From contig CAUJJP010000238.1 in the NCBI GenBank assembly GCA_963205525.1, positions 1-13,553 of the forward strand: a stretch of DNA of 13,553 bases, read 5' to 3'. Of the stretch, positions 1 through 11,270 are shown one piece after another. The position numbers were made by a program, and so were the translations under genes. The notes beneath the pieces are model-generated. The model searched no databases, had not been told where the DNA came from, and was given only the letters and a program-made list of their open reading frames with translations. How positions within the stretch are numbered: position 1 is the stretch's first letter; every line of letters begins with the position of its first letter. The DNA is from Pseudomonadota bacterium (GTDB taxonomy: Bacteria > Pseudomonadota > Gammaproteobacteria > Burkholderiales > Burkholderiaceae).

Positions 1-75
1 GTGGCTCTGGGCCGCCTTGAGTCGCTCGGCCAACCGTCGCACGGTCGGCTTGTCGCCCACGATCAATGCCTTCAT
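1..75 (-). CDS. 5' fragment of an outward-facing repeated gene, function unknown
   Basis: An ATG at 75-73 opens a reading frame of 25 codons that runs off the left edge. The protein begins MKALIVGDKPTVRRLAERL and continues KAAQSH. AAGGAG lies 5-10 bases upstream of the start, a strong ribosome-binding site. The same start, with the same upstream region, occurs at the right edge in the opposite direction. The pattern M-x-x-L-I-V-x-[DE]-K-P-[ST]-V resembles the first strand of Toprim proteins such as topoisomerase III. It also resembles the first strand of response-regulator receiver domains, but with the usual DDEP changed to GDKP. A transposon-encoded protein is equally possible. Too little is visible to name it. 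Confidence 0.6.
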   Translation of the reverse strand, partial: MKALIVGDKPTVRRLAERLKAAQSH

Positions 76-141
76 CCGCGGCTCCTTGAAGTCCGTGGAT
101 CTGCATGATATCTAAGTTATTGAAAGCGACTTGGTATGAGA
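1..141. repeat. Left copy of a perfect terminal inverted repeat
   Basis: Bases 3-141 are the exact reverse complement of 13415-13553 (139 of 139 bases by eye). Identity ends abruptly at the inner side, where the left continues GCGCCCCC and the right continues with a different sequence. The repeat holds the first 25 codons of an outward-facing gene plus about 65 bp upstream of it. That upstream stretch is AT-rich compared with the rest of the window. The two copies therefore represent the 5' end of one repeated element (insertion sequence, duplicated gene or similar) in opposite orientations. The window end may be a contig end caused by this repeat; that is inference. Confidence 0.95.
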
Positions 142-197
142 GCGCCCCCAGGACCGGGTTGCGCCCGGCCCGCCATCGGGCTTGCAAGCCCGATGGC
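141..197. repeat. Partial 81-bp repeat unit followed by a perfect 26-bp palindrome
   Basis: Bases 141-173 (AGCGCCCCCAGG, then a CCGGG/CCCGG hairpin) are a diverged copy of 299-332. Bases 172-197 form a perfect 26-bp palindrome with no central loop, built on GGGCTTGCAAGCCC. No gene is seen. The position downstream of ggt, read from the minus strand, would suit transcription termination, but there is no T-tract. Confidence 0.7.
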
Positions 198-207
198 CCT
201 CGCCAGG

Positions 208-238
208 CGAATCACAGTCCGCAGTGGACTGTGATTCG
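208..238. repeat. Hairpin with 13-bp perfect stem
   Basis: CGAATCACAGTCC at 208-220 and its reverse complement at 226-238 flank the 5-base loop GCAGT. The stem is perfect and would form in RNA from either strand. It lies about 160 bp downstream of the ggt stop on the minus strand and is not followed by a T-tract. It is probably part of an interspersed repeat family rather than a simple intrinsic terminator. Confidence 0.7.
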
Positions 239-250
239 TCCGGGCTCGGC

Positions 251-381
251 CCCCCGCGGGGGTCAAGGAAACTTGGGACGGTCCGGCGTTTCCTTGTGAG
301 CGCCCCCAGGGCCGGGCTGCGCCCAGCCCGCCCCCCGCGGGGGTCAAGGAAACTTGGGACGGCCCGACGTTTCCTTGTGAG
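251..381. repeat. 81-bp direct repeat with internal palindromes
   Basis: The block starting CCCCCGCGGGGGTCAAGG at 251 recurs at 332, a period of 81 bp. The second copy is cut short at TTGTGAG (381). Each copy contains a CCCC/GGGG palindrome and a hairpin with stem CAAGGAAAC/GTTTCCTTG (263-295 and 344-376). The two copies differ at only a few positions, some inside the hairpin loop. This gene-free stretch just downstream of ggt could end its transcript. I recall similar GC-rich palindromic repeats in Burkholderiales intergenic regions, but could not search for them. Confidence 0.75.
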
Positions 382-400
382 CCTGTGCAGACAGCCGCGC

Positions 401-2248
401 TCAATTCCCGGCTGCAGACCCTTCACGGCGCGGGTCCACGCCCGCCTGCCAGCCCTGGGGCGTGCGCAAGATGGTGGCGATGCCGCTGGTCAGCGGCGCG
501 CGCCTGACCTGCTGCCCGCGCGACTGCAGGGTGCGCGCGAGGGCGTCGCTCGCGGCACGTTCGGGGTGCTCGCTCTCGACCAGGGTGTCGGCGCCGTTGA
601 ACGCGGCGACGTGCACCCGTTCTGCCGCCGCCTGCGCGTCCAGCCCGCCGTCGAGCAGCGCCAGCAAGGTCCCGGACACGAAGGGGATGATGGCCGCGCC
701 GCCCGGCGAGCCGGTGATCGCCACCAGCGCAGCGCGGCGGCCGTCCTCTGCACGCTCGAAGACCAGGGTCGGCGCCATCGAGCTGCGTGGGCGCTTGCCG
801 CCTTGCAGCCGGTTGGCGACCGGCCCCTCGGCATCCGCGGGCAGCGGAGAAAAATCCGTGAGCTGGTTGTTGAGGACGAAGCCGCGCACCACACGCCACG
901 ACCCCAGGCTGCTTTCCACCGACGAGGTCATGGCCAGCGCGTTGCCCCAGCGGTCGACGATGGACACATGCGTCGTCCCCCTGCCCTCCTGCGCGCTGGC
1001 GCCGCGCCGCTGGTCGTCGAAGCGGCCGGCAGGCGCCACACCCAGGCTGCGCGCGTCGTCGATCAGCGCCGCGCGCCGCTGCAGGTAGGCCGGGTCCAGC
1101 AGCGAGGCCAGGCCGCGCGCCGGCAGCGGCACGAAATCGGTGTCGGCGACGTAGCGATTGCGGTCGGCAAAGGCCAGGCGCTGCGCTTCCACCAGCCGAT
1201 GGCTGGACAGCGCCTCCGGCCCGCGCGGCGGGTAGCGCTGCAGCATGCCGAGGATCTGCGCCACCGCGATCCCGCCCGACGACGGCGGACCCATGCCGCA
1301 GACCCGCCACTGCCTGAAGTCGCCGCACACCGGCGGCCGCTCCAGCGCGCGGTAGCCGGCCAGGTCGGCCACCGTCATGCGCCCAGGCGTCAGGGGTCCG
1401 GGTGACGCGGGGCCGGCATCGCCGCGACCGACCTCGGCGACGATGTCGTCCGCGATCGGCCCGCGGTAGAAGGCCTGCGATCCTTCAGCCGCCAGCGTGC
1501 GCAGGGTGGCCGCATAGGCCGGGTTGCGCAGCCGGCTGCCGGCCGGGCGCGGGCTGCCGTCAGGCTGCAGGAAGAGCGCCGCCGCGTCGGGGTCGCGCAG
1601 CAGCTGCTGGCGCTGGCTGGCGATCGCCTCGGCCAGGCGCTGGGGCACGGCGAAACCCTGCTCGGCGAGTGCGATCGCGGCGTCGAAGCCGCGCGCCCAG
1701 GGCAGCCGCCCGTGTCTGCCGTGCAGCGCCTGCAGCGCGCTCAGCACACCGGGCACGCCGATGCTGCGCCCGCTGGCACGAACGCCGGGCAGCGGCGGAC
1801 GGTGGTCATCGGCCGCGATCCAGCGCAGGTCGTCGGGCTGGGCGGCGGCGGGCGCGGTCTCGCGACCGTCCCAGGTCTGCAGCCGGCCGTCGGCGGCGCT
1901 GTGGTGGACGATGAAGGCGCCGCCGCCCAGCCCCGAGCTCTGCGGCTCCACCAGGCCCAGCACCATCTGCACCGCGAGCGCGGCATCGGCGGCCGAGCCG
2001 CCCGCGCGCAGCGCCGCGAGGCCTGCGGCGCTGGCCAGCGGGTGCGCGCTCACCACCAGCTGCCGCGCAGCGGTCAGCGGCTGCAGGCCGGCGCGCCAGC
2101 CGGAGCCGGCCTCCGGGGCGGCGGGCAGCGTGGCCGGCGGCCGCGGCAGGCCGCACGCCGCGAGCAGCGCCGTGAAGACGGCCGCGGCGCACAGCGGGGC
2201 ACGGCGCGCCACGCACCGCCTGACGTTCGGCGCGGCGATGGGCGTCAT
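401..2248 (-). CDS. ggt: Gamma-glutamyltransferase, predicted lipoprotein
   Basis: Cleaves gamma-glutamyl amide bonds (glutathione and gamma-glutamyl peptides), passing the glutamyl group to water or an amino acid. I chose the ATG at 2248, giving 615 residues, because it opens a lipoprotein signal: Arg-rich n-region, hydrophobic stretch, lipobox LAAC with lipidated Cys at about 32. An upstream in-frame ATG at 2335 would overlap argG. Family landmarks in order are GLGGGAF (about 107-113), substrate-binding Arg about 129 in DGRETAP, PPSSGG (about 321-326), self-cleavage site and nucleophile Thr about 425 in GRGTTHVSIVD, NNQLTDFS with Asp about 465, RSSMAPT (about 488-494), and GSPGG (about 513-517). 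Autocleavage should give two subunits. The stretch between DFS and KRP, which forms the lid loop in E. coli Ggt, looks about five residues shorter. It starts 19 bp after argG and is probably co-transcribed. Confidence 0.93.
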   Translation of the reverse strand: MTPIAAPNVRRCVARRAPLCAAAVFTALLAACGLPRPPATLPAAPEAGSGWRAGLQPLTAARQLVVSAHPLASAAGLAALRAGGSAADAALAVQMVLGLVEPQSSGLGGGAFIVHHSAADGRLQTWDGRETAPAAAQPDDLRWIAADDHRPPLPGVRASGRSIGVPGVLSALQALHGRHGRLPWARGFDAAIALAEQGFAVPQRLAEAIASQRQQLLRDPDAAALFLQPDGSPRPAGSRLRNPAYAATLRTLAAEGSQAFYRGPIADDIVAEVGRGDAGPASPGPLTPGRMTVADLAGYRALERPPVCGDFRQWRVCGMGPPSSGGIAVAQILGMLQRYPPRGPEALSSHRLVEAQRLAFADRNRYVADTDFVPLPARGLASLLDPAYLQRRAALIDDARSLGVAPAGRFDDQRRGASAQEGRGTTHVSIVDRWGNALAMTSSVESSLGSWRVVRGFVLNNQLTDFSPLPADAEGPVANRLQGGKRPRSSMAPTLVFERAEDGRRAALVAITGSPGGAAIIPFVSGTLLALLDGGLDAQAAAERVHVAAFNGADTLVESEHPERAASDALARTLQSRGQQVRRAPLTSGIATILRTPQGWQAGVDPRREGSAAGN

Positions 2249-2267
2249 CGGCGCGCAGGTGCTCGCT

Positions 2268-3734
<1,467 letters not shown>

Positions 3735-5111
3735 ATGAGCGACTTCCGACCGAACTGCATCGCCGGTGCGCAGCACAAGAATCCCGGCAGCTCCCCCATC
3801 CATCGCCGACACAGGCCTCACGCACACCGCGCCCGAACCGCAGCTCTGACCATCGCCGCCGCGCTCGCGGCCCCGTGTGCACTCGCCTCCGCCCAGGCCC
3901 CGGTCTCGCTGGCGGTGGTCACGCTGCTGTCGGGGCCGTCGGCAGCGGGTCTGGGCCTGCCCGCCCTGCGCGCCGCCGAGCTGATGGTGCAGGCGATCAA
4001 CGCCGGCGAGCTGCCGCCGCCCTATGCCCGGCGCGGCCTCGGCGGTGCCCCGATCGCGCTCACCCTGGTCGACGAGGCCGGAACAAGCACGGCACAGGTC
4101 GACGCCTACCGCAGCCTGGTCGGCGCCGGCGACGTGGACGCCGTGATCGGCTACACCGACAGCGCCAACTGCATGGCGATCGCGCCGCTGGCGGACGCGT
4201 TCCAGCAACTGACCGTGTTCTCGGATTGCGGTGCGCCGCAAATCTTTGAGGACGCCGACCGCAAGTACCTGTTCCGCACCGGCAACACCAGCACCGTGGA
4301 CGACACCGCCGCCGCGCTGTACGTGGCCGAGATGAGGCCCGAGCTCAGGCGCGTGGCCGGCATCGACGGCCGGCAGGCCGGTGGCACGAGGTCGGGCACG
4401 ACCTTCGAGACGGCGCTCAAGACCCTGCTGCCCAAGGTGCGGGTGGTCGCCTCGACGCGCACCGATCCGGCCGCATCAGGCGACTTCGAGGGGGAGATCG
4501 CCGTCGTGCGCGCTGCCGAGCTCGTGCACACCGACCTCAGCGGCAGCGCGGCCGAGACCCTGCTGCTGCAGGCAGCGCAGCGCGAGATGTTCCGTCGCTC
4601 CAGCTTGCTCATGCCGTCGGGCGGCGCCGCGATCCAGCGCCTGGGTACCCACGTGCCCGAAGGCACGATCGTCGGCGCGCGCGGCCCGTTCGAGGGCTTC
4701 GCGCCCGACACCGCGCTGCAGCGCTGGTTTCGCAGCACCTTCGAGCGCCGCTACTACGTACCGCCCAGCTACCCGGCCTACAAGATGGCGCAGGCCATCC
4801 TGGGCCTGAAGAGCGCCTGGGAGGCGGCGCAGGACGGCAAGCTCGGCGCCCGGCCGCCAAAGGCGCAGGTCGTCGCGGCTTTCGAGCACCTGACGTTCGA
4901 GGGGCCGGGCGGCCAGGTCCAGATGGGTCTGGGCAAGGGGCATCAGGCGACGCAGGAGACGGCCTACGGGACGGTGCACCACGTGAACGGCCGCGTCACC
5001 CTGGTCGACGTGCGCCGCTACCCGGCGGCGCTGACCAGTCCGCCCGAGGGCTCCGCGAGCACCGCCTGGCTGCGCACGCACTTCGGCGCCCGGCTGTCCT
5101 GCCCCGCTTGA
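3735..5111 (+). CDS. Periplasmic substrate-binding protein, branched-chain amino-acid (Peripla_BP) type
   Basis: Predicted extracellular solute receptor of an ABC importer, 458 residues. After the signal sequence the mature part opens with VSLAVVTLLSGPSAAGLG. This is the type-I binding-protein start in which the LSG motif helps bind the ligand's alpha-amino or carboxyl group. It continues with GAPIALTLVDEAG, DVDAVIGYTDSANCMAIAPLA, KYLFRTGNTS and SYPAYKMAQAILGLKSA, as in the LivJ-like family. Start ATG 3735 has GGAGG six bases upstream, and no other in-frame start precedes the hydrophobic core. The signal peptide is therefore odd: about 35 polar, His- and Arg-rich residues before the core (36-50), with likely cleavage after ALASA (about 53). 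No permease or ATPase gene is adjacent, so it is an orphan receptor. The ligand cannot be told from sequence. Confidence 0.85.
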   Translation: MSDFRPNCIAGAQHKNPGSSPIHRRHRPHAHRARTAALTIAAALAAPCALASAQAPVSLAVVTLLSGPSAAGLGLPALRAAELMVQAINAGELPPPYARRGLGGAPIALTLVDEAGTSTAQVDAYRSLVGAGDVDAVIGYTDSANCMAIAPLADAFQQLTVFSDCGAPQIFEDADRKYLFRTGNTSTVDDTAAALYVAEMRPELRRVAGIDGRQAGGTRSGTTFETALKTLLPKVRVVASTRTDPAASGDFEGEIAVVRAAELVHTDLSGSAAETLLLQAAQREMFRRSSLLMPSGGAAIQRLGTHVPEGTIVGARGPFEGFAPDTALQRWFRSTFERRYYVPPSYPAYKMAQAILGLKSAWEAAQDGKLGARPPKAQVVAAFEHLTFEGPGGQVQMGLGKGHQATQETAYGTVHHVNGRVTLVDVRRYPAALTSPPEGSASTAWLRTHFGARLSCPA

Positions 5112-5146
5112 ACCTGCAGACGCCGGGTGCCATCGAGGTCATGAAG

Positions 5147-5170
5147 GCGCGCTTTGCAGAAAGCTCGCGC
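5147..5170. terminator. Weak hairpin between convergent genes
   Basis: GCGCG at 5147-5151 pairs with CGCGC at 5166-5170, and CTTT at 5152-5155 pairs with AAAG at 5160-5163. The loop is GCAG and one arm has a 2-base bulge. It lies in the 76-bp gap between the convergent binding-protein gene and parE, where a bidirectional terminator is expected. There is no T-tract, so the call is weak. Confidence 0.3.
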
Positions 5171-5187
5171 GGCCACCACTCGAGGCG

Positions 5188-7747
<2,560 letters not shown>

Positions 7748-7854
7748 CGTGGATCTCCTGGCGGGCGATGCGCACAGTATGCCGCCGCGCCCGCGGCGTG
7801 GGCGCTTCCCGGTCGCCCGCAGCCACTGCAGCCGCTGCAGCCGCTGCAGCAGCC
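7748..7854. repeat. Gap with CTGCAGCCG tandem repeat and a GC-rich hairpin
   Basis: This is the 107-bp space between the glutaredoxin-like gene start and the dadA stop. It holds a CGCCGC/GCGGCG stem with loop GCCC at 7783-7798. A 9-bp tandem repeat CTGCAGCCG follows, with copies at 7826 and 7835 and a truncated third at 7844. The hairpin may help end dadA transcription; the promoter of the glutaredoxin-like gene should also lie here. No -10 box stands out. Confidence 0.5.
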
Positions 7855-9135
7855 TCAGCCGCGCCAGGCCCGCGGGTAGCGGTCCATGCCCAGCCCGCGC
7901 ACGTCGATGTCGGGCTTGCGTCCGCTCACCAGGTCGGCGATCACGCGCGCGGTGCCGCAGGCCATGGTCCAGCCCAGGGTGCCGTGGCCGGTGGCCAGCA
8001 TCAGGTTGGCGATCGGCGTCGCGCCGACCACCGGCGTGCCGTCCGGCGTCATCGGGCGCAGGCCGCACCAGAAGCTGGCCTGCGCCACGTCGCCACCGCT
8101 CGGGAACAGGTCCGTCACCACGTGCTCCAGGGTGGCGCGACGCGCGGCCCGCAGGTCCTCGTTGTAGCTCGCCAGCTCGGCGGTGCCGCCGACACGGATG
8201 CGGTCGCCCAGCCGCGTCACCGCGACCTTGTGCGTCTCGTCCATCACCGTCGACTCCGGCGCACCGGCGGGGTCGGTGATGGGCACCGTGATCGAGTAGC
8301 CCTTCACCGGGTAGACCGGGATGTCTATGCCCAGCGGCTTGAGCAGCTTGGGCGAGTGGCTGCCCAGCGCGAGCAGGTAGCGCTCGGCGTGCAGCACGCT
8401 GCTCTGGCCGCCGGCGCTGACGCGCACGCCCTCGATGCGCGCACCGGCGCGGTCTATGCCTTCGATGGTGGTGTCGTAGCGGAACTTCACACCCAGCGCC
8501 TGCGCCATCTCGGCCAGGCGGTTGGTGAACACGAAGCAGTCGCCGGTCTCGTCACCCGGCAGGCGCAGGGCACCGACGAACTTCTCCTGCGTGCGCGCCA
8601 GCGCCGGCTCGACGGCGCAAAAGCCCGCCCGGTCCAGCACCTCGAAGGGAACGCCGTACTGCTTGAGCACCTCGACGTCGCCGCCGATGCCGTCGAGCTG
8701 CTTTTGGGTGCGGAACAGCTGCAGCGTGCCCTGGGCGCGGTCGTCGTAGGCGATGCCGGTCTCGGCGCGCAAGGCCTTCATGACGTCGCGGCTGTACTCG
8801 GCGATCGGCACCATGCGGCTCTTGTTCAGCGCATAGGCCTTGGCGGTGCAGTTGGCCAGCATCTGCAGGCCCCAGCGCCACATCGCCGGGTCCAGCAGGG
8901 GCTGGATCACGAGCGGGCTGTGCTGCATCAGCAGCCACTTGATCGCCTTCACGGGTACGCCGGGCCCGGCCCAGGGCGCCGAGTAGCCGGGCGAGACCTC
9001 GCCCGCGTTCGCGTAGCTGGTTTCCAGCGCCGGCCCGGGCTGGCGGTCCACGACCTCCACCTCGTGCCCGGCGCGCGCCAGGAAGTACGCCGCGCTGACG
9101 CCGATCACGCCGCTGCCCAGGACCAGGACCTTCAT
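7855..9135 (-). CDS. dadA: D-amino-acid dehydrogenase small subunit
   Basis: FAD enzyme that oxidatively deaminates D-amino acids, chiefly D-alanine, to 2-oxo acids and feeds electrons to the respiratory chain at the inner membrane. The 426-residue protein opens with the dinucleotide-binding fold [10 protein letters not shown] (Gly7, Gly9, Gly12; Asp30 at the end of the second strand). DadA-specific stretches are [81 protein letters not shown] and [14 protein letters not shown] chose ATG 9135 over GTG 9144 because GAAGGG (complement of 9144-9149) sits eight bases upstream of the ATG and would overlap the GTG. The usual partner alanine racemase (dadX) is absent here. It is transcribed away from the MFS gene across 235 bp. 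Confidence 0.96.
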   Translation of the reverse strand: MKVLVLGSGVIGVSAAYFLARAGHEVEVVDRQPGPALETSYANAGEVSPGYSAPWAGPGVPVKAIKWLLMQHSPLVIQPLLDPAMWRWGLQMLANCTAKAYALNKSRMVPIAEYSRDVMKALRAETGIAYDDRAQGTLQLFRTQKQLDGIGGDVEVLKQYGVPFEVLDRAGFCAVEPALARTQEKFVGALRLPGDETGDCFVFTNRLAEMAQALGVKFRYDTTIEGIDRAGARIEGVRVSAGGQSSVLHAERYLLALGSHSPKLLKPLGIDIPVYPVKGYSITVPITDPAGAPESTVMDETHKVAVTRLGDRIRVGGTAELASYNEDLRAARRATLEHVVTDLFPSGGDVAQASFWCGLRPMTPDGTPVVGATPIANLMLATGHGTLGWTMACGTARVIADLVSGRKPDIDVRGLGMDRYPRAWRG

Positions 9136-9370
9136 TTGTTTCACCCTTCAGTGGATGGGGATGAACTCTACCGATCCAACGCAGGATGATTCACTGATGT
9201 TCGCCCAGTTGCTCAGACGCGTTCACTATCAGTAGCAGTGTTCGCTGCAGTATCAACGGCACATCATCCAATTGACCGAAGGTGGCGCGATCGGTCCCCG
9301 CCCATCGCAGGTGGCGGTGCATTGCGCCAGCCGGCAGCAGCCAGCGCGGCGAATCGCTACAGTCGCGCCG
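9136..9370. promoter_or_regulatory. Divergent control region of dadA and the MFS operon
   Basis: This 235-bp gap separates two outward-facing transcription units and is AT-richer than its surroundings between about 9136 and 9270. Promoters for both must lie here. On the plus strand TACAGT at 9358-9363 ends only seven bases before the MFS start codon. I found no convincing matching -35 box and no clear Lrp or other operator. Antisense reading frames cross the region but show no recognisable protein. Confidence 0.45.
9358..9363 (+). promoter_or_regulatory. Candidate -10 box giving a leaderless MFS transcript
   Basis: TACAGT matches the sigma-70 -10 consensus at four of six bases, including the conserved T-A and final T. 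Transcription starting about seven bases downstream would begin at or next to ATG 9371. No Shine-Dalgarno precedes that ATG, which fits a leaderless message. No good -35 box is seen at the normal distance. Confidence 0.3.
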
Positions 9371-10594
9371 ATGAGCACCGTCAGCCCCGCCACAGCCCGG
9401 ATGTCGATGACCCAGGTGCTGCTGTGCGGCGCCGCCATCGTGACCTTGAGCATGGGCATCCGCCACGGTTTCGGCCTGTGGCTGCAGCCCATCACGATGG
9501 AGCGCGGCTGGACGCGCGAGACCTTCGCCTTCGCACTCGCGGTGCAGAACCTGGCCTGGGGCCTGGCTGGCCCGTTCGCCGGTGCGCTGGCCGACCGCTT
9601 CGGCGCCCTGCGCGTGCTCGTCGCCGGTGCGCTGCTGTATGCCGGCGGGCTGGTGCTGATGGCCATGGCGACCTCCGGTCTGGCCTTCACCGGCAGCGCC
9701 GGGCTGCTGCTCGGGCTGGCGCAGTCGGGCACCACCTATGCCATCGTGTACGGCGTCATCGCGCGCCAGGTCGCCCCCGAGAAGCGTTCGTGGGCAATGG
9801 GGGTCACGGCGGCGGCCGGCTCGTTCGGCCAGTTTCTGATGGTGCCGGTGGAGAGTTGGCTGATCGCCGCCTTCAGCTGGCAGTCGGCGCTGGTCATCCT
9901 GGGTTGTCTGGCGCTGTTCATCGCGCCGCTGGCGGTCGGACTGAAGGAACCACCGGCCGACCCGACCAGCGTCGGCCACCGCCAGAGCCTGGGCAGTGCA
10001 CTGCGCGAGGCCTTCGGCTACCGCAGCTTCCAGCTCCTGACTGCCGGCTACTTCGTGTGCGGGTTCCAGGTCGTGTTCATCGGCGTTCACCTGCCGGCCT
10101 ACCTGCAGGACCAGGGGCAGGCACCGCAGTTGGCGACCACCGCACTGGCGCTGATCGGGCTGTTCAACGTGTTCGGCACCTACGGCGTGGGCATGCTCGG
10201 CCAGCGCTATGCCAAGCGCCATCTGCTGGCCCTGATCTACCTGCTGCGCGCAGTGGTCATCATCGCCTTCATTTCGCTGCCGCTGAGCGCCACCAGCGTC
10301 TACCTCTTTGCGGCGGCGATGGGTCTGCTGTGGCTGTCCACGGTGCCGCCGACCAACGCCGTGATCGCACAGATCTTCGGCGTGCAGTACATGTCCATGC
10401 TCAGCGGTTTCGTCTTCCTGTCGCACCAGATCGGCAGCTTTCTCGGCGTGTGGGCTGGTGGCGTGCTCTACGACGCGACCGGCAGCTACGACCTGGTGTG
10501 GTGGATCTCGATCGCCCTCGGGGTCTTCGCCGCGCTGGTGAACCTGCCGGTGCGCGAGACGGCCATCGTCCGCAGCACCGCGCAGCCGGCATGA
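9371..10594 (+). CDS. Major facilitator superfamily transporter
   Basis: A 407-residue inner-membrane carrier with about twelve hydrophobic segments. The first spans about 15-30 and is followed by the charged or aromatic loop RHGFGLWLQPITMERGWTRE. The MFS signature between helices 2 and 3 is GALADRFGALRV (71-82). A hydrophilic central loop, GLKEPPADPTSVGHRQSLG, divides the two halves. The RHGFG-LQP and GWTRETF stretches resemble the oxalate/formate and monocarboxylate-type MFS proteins, suggesting a small organic anion, but this is inference. I start at ATG 9371 because upstream in-frame codons from 9272 are not family-like. The gene heads a plus-strand run, and its stop overlaps the next start by four bases (ATGA). 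Confidence 0.88.
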   Translation: MSTVSPATARMSMTQVLLCGAAIVTLSMGIRHGFGLWLQPITMERGWTRETFAFALAVQNLAWGLAGPFAGALADRFGALRVLVAGALLYAGGLVLMAMATSGLAFTGSAGLLLGLAQSGTTYAIVYGVIARQVAPEKRSWAMGVTAAAGSFGQFLMVPVESWLIAAFSWQSALVILGCLALFIAPLAVGLKEPPADPTSVGHRQSLGSALREAFGYRSFQLLTAGYFVCGFQVVFIGVHLPAYLQDQGQAPQLATTALALIGLFNVFGTYGVGMLGQRYAKRHLLALIYLLRAVVIIAFISLPLSATSVYLFAAAMGLLWLSTVPPTNAVIAQIFGVQYMSMLSGFVFLSHQIGSFLGVWAGGVLYDATGSYDLVWWISIALGVFAALVNLPVRETAIVRSTAQPA

Positions 10595-10716
10595 AGCACG
10601 CCGTCCGCACCCTCTTGTGGGCCGCCGCGCTGGCGACGCTGGGCGCCGTGTTCGTGGCCTGGCGCAGTCCGCATCTGGTGGTCGACCTGGCGGCTTTCGT
10701 CGCCGCCTGCTTCTAG
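10591..10716 (+). CDS. 41-residue hydrophobic membrane microprotein
   Basis: The reading frame begins at the ATG overlapping the MFS stop (ATGA at 10591-10594) and ends at TAG 10714-10716, whose last base is the first base of the methyltransferase GTG. The protein MKHAVRTLLWAAALATLGAV (first 20) continues to a single transmembrane helix at about 8-24. Then come RSPHLVVD and a second, shorter hydrophobic stretch ending ACF. A positive N-terminus (K2, R6) and R25 after the helix leave topology ambiguous. The tight coupling on both sides argues for a real gene rather than chance. I do not recognise a family. It could modulate the transporter, or be an uncharacterised conserved small protein. Confidence 0.6.
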   Translation: MKHAVRTLLWAAALATLGAVFVAWRSPHLVVDLAAFVAACF

Positions 10717-11270
10717 TGGCTCCAGTGGCCGGGCCTTCCGCCTGGGTGCGGCGCTGGGCCCACCTCATCGCCTCCGGCGGCCGGGTGCTGGACCTGGCCT
10801 GCGGCAGCGGACGCCACCTGCGCTGGCTGGCGGCGCAGGGCTTGCAGCTCACCGGGGTGGACCGCAACGCCGAGGCCCTGGCCGGCCTGCAAGGCCTGGG
10901 CGAGCTGATCGAAGCCGACCTGGAGCGCGATGGCCCCTGGCCGCTGGCCGGCCGGCGCTTCGACGCCGTGCTGGTGACGAACTACCTGTGGCGGCCGCGC
11001 TTTGCCGAGCTGCTGGCGCTGCTGGAAGACGACGGGGTGCTGATCTACGAGACCTTCGCCACCGGCCACGAGGCTTTCGGCAAGCCCTCGCGGCCGGACT
11101 TCCTGCTCCAGCCGGGCGAGCTGCTGCAGCGCTGCGCCGGCCTGCAGGTGGTGGCCTACGAGCAGGGCTTGCTGGACGATCCGCCGCGCTGCGTGCAGCG
11201 GATCGCGGCGCTGGGGCCGCGGACCCGCCCGGATAGAATCGCCCGCCTGTGCCCCAAGGAAGGCTCATGA
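10716..11270 (+). CDS. Class I SAM-dependent methyltransferase, substrate unknown
   Basis: A 184-residue cytoplasmic protein with a Rossmann methyltransferase fold. Motif I is [15 protein letters not shown] (24-38) for SAM binding. GVDRN (47-51) carries the acidic residue that would hold the ribose. [14 protein letters not shown] (81-94) is the motif IV region, and [20 protein letters not shown] (105-124) follows. The NPDFLL-like stretch [12 protein letters not shown] is typical of TehB-like uncharacterised methyltransferases. The GTG at 10716 is preferred because it overlaps the preceding stop by one base and begins just before the conserved [10 protein letters not shown] second GTG at 10725 and one at 10617 are alternatives. 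The stop overlaps the dapA start (ATGA), so the two are probably translationally coupled. The substrate cannot be inferred. Confidence 0.82.
   Translation: MAPVAGPSAWVRRWAHLIASGGRVLDLACGSGRHLRWLAAQGLQLTGVDRNAEALAGLQGLGELIEADLERDGPWPLAGRRFDAVLVTNYLWRPRFAELLALLEDDGVLIYETFATGHEAFGKPSRPDFLLQPGELLQRCAGLQVVAYEQGLLDDPPRCVQRIAALGPRTRPDRIARLCPKEGS
11234..11239 (+). promoter_or_regulatory. Candidate -10 box for dapA inside the methyltransferase gene
   Basis: TAGAAT lies 28 bases before the dapA ATG, near the 3' end of the upstream coding region. It matches five of six -10 consensus bases (TATAAT) and is conspicuous in GC-rich sequence. AAGGAAGG downstream (11256-11263) is the dapA ribosome-binding site. 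No clear -35 box is seen at the normal distance. Confidence 0.35.

Noticed and set aside
251..381. CRISPR-like repeat array
   Set aside because: Only two copies, period 81 bp with no distinct spacers, and no cas genes in the window.
112..426. Two overlapping short minus-strand frames in the left repeat region
   Set aside because: They merely translate the 81-bp repeat, giving a repeated peptide, and lack ribosome sites.
7826..7849. Short tandem repeat as a phase-variable tract
   Set aside because: Fewer than three 9-bp units, lying downstream of dadA outside any coding region, and too short to suggest slippage control.
9191..10867. 558-codon minus-strand frame opposite the MFS gene
   Set aside because: Arg/Gln/His-rich with no domain-like pattern, and the plus strand encodes a full membrane transporter there.
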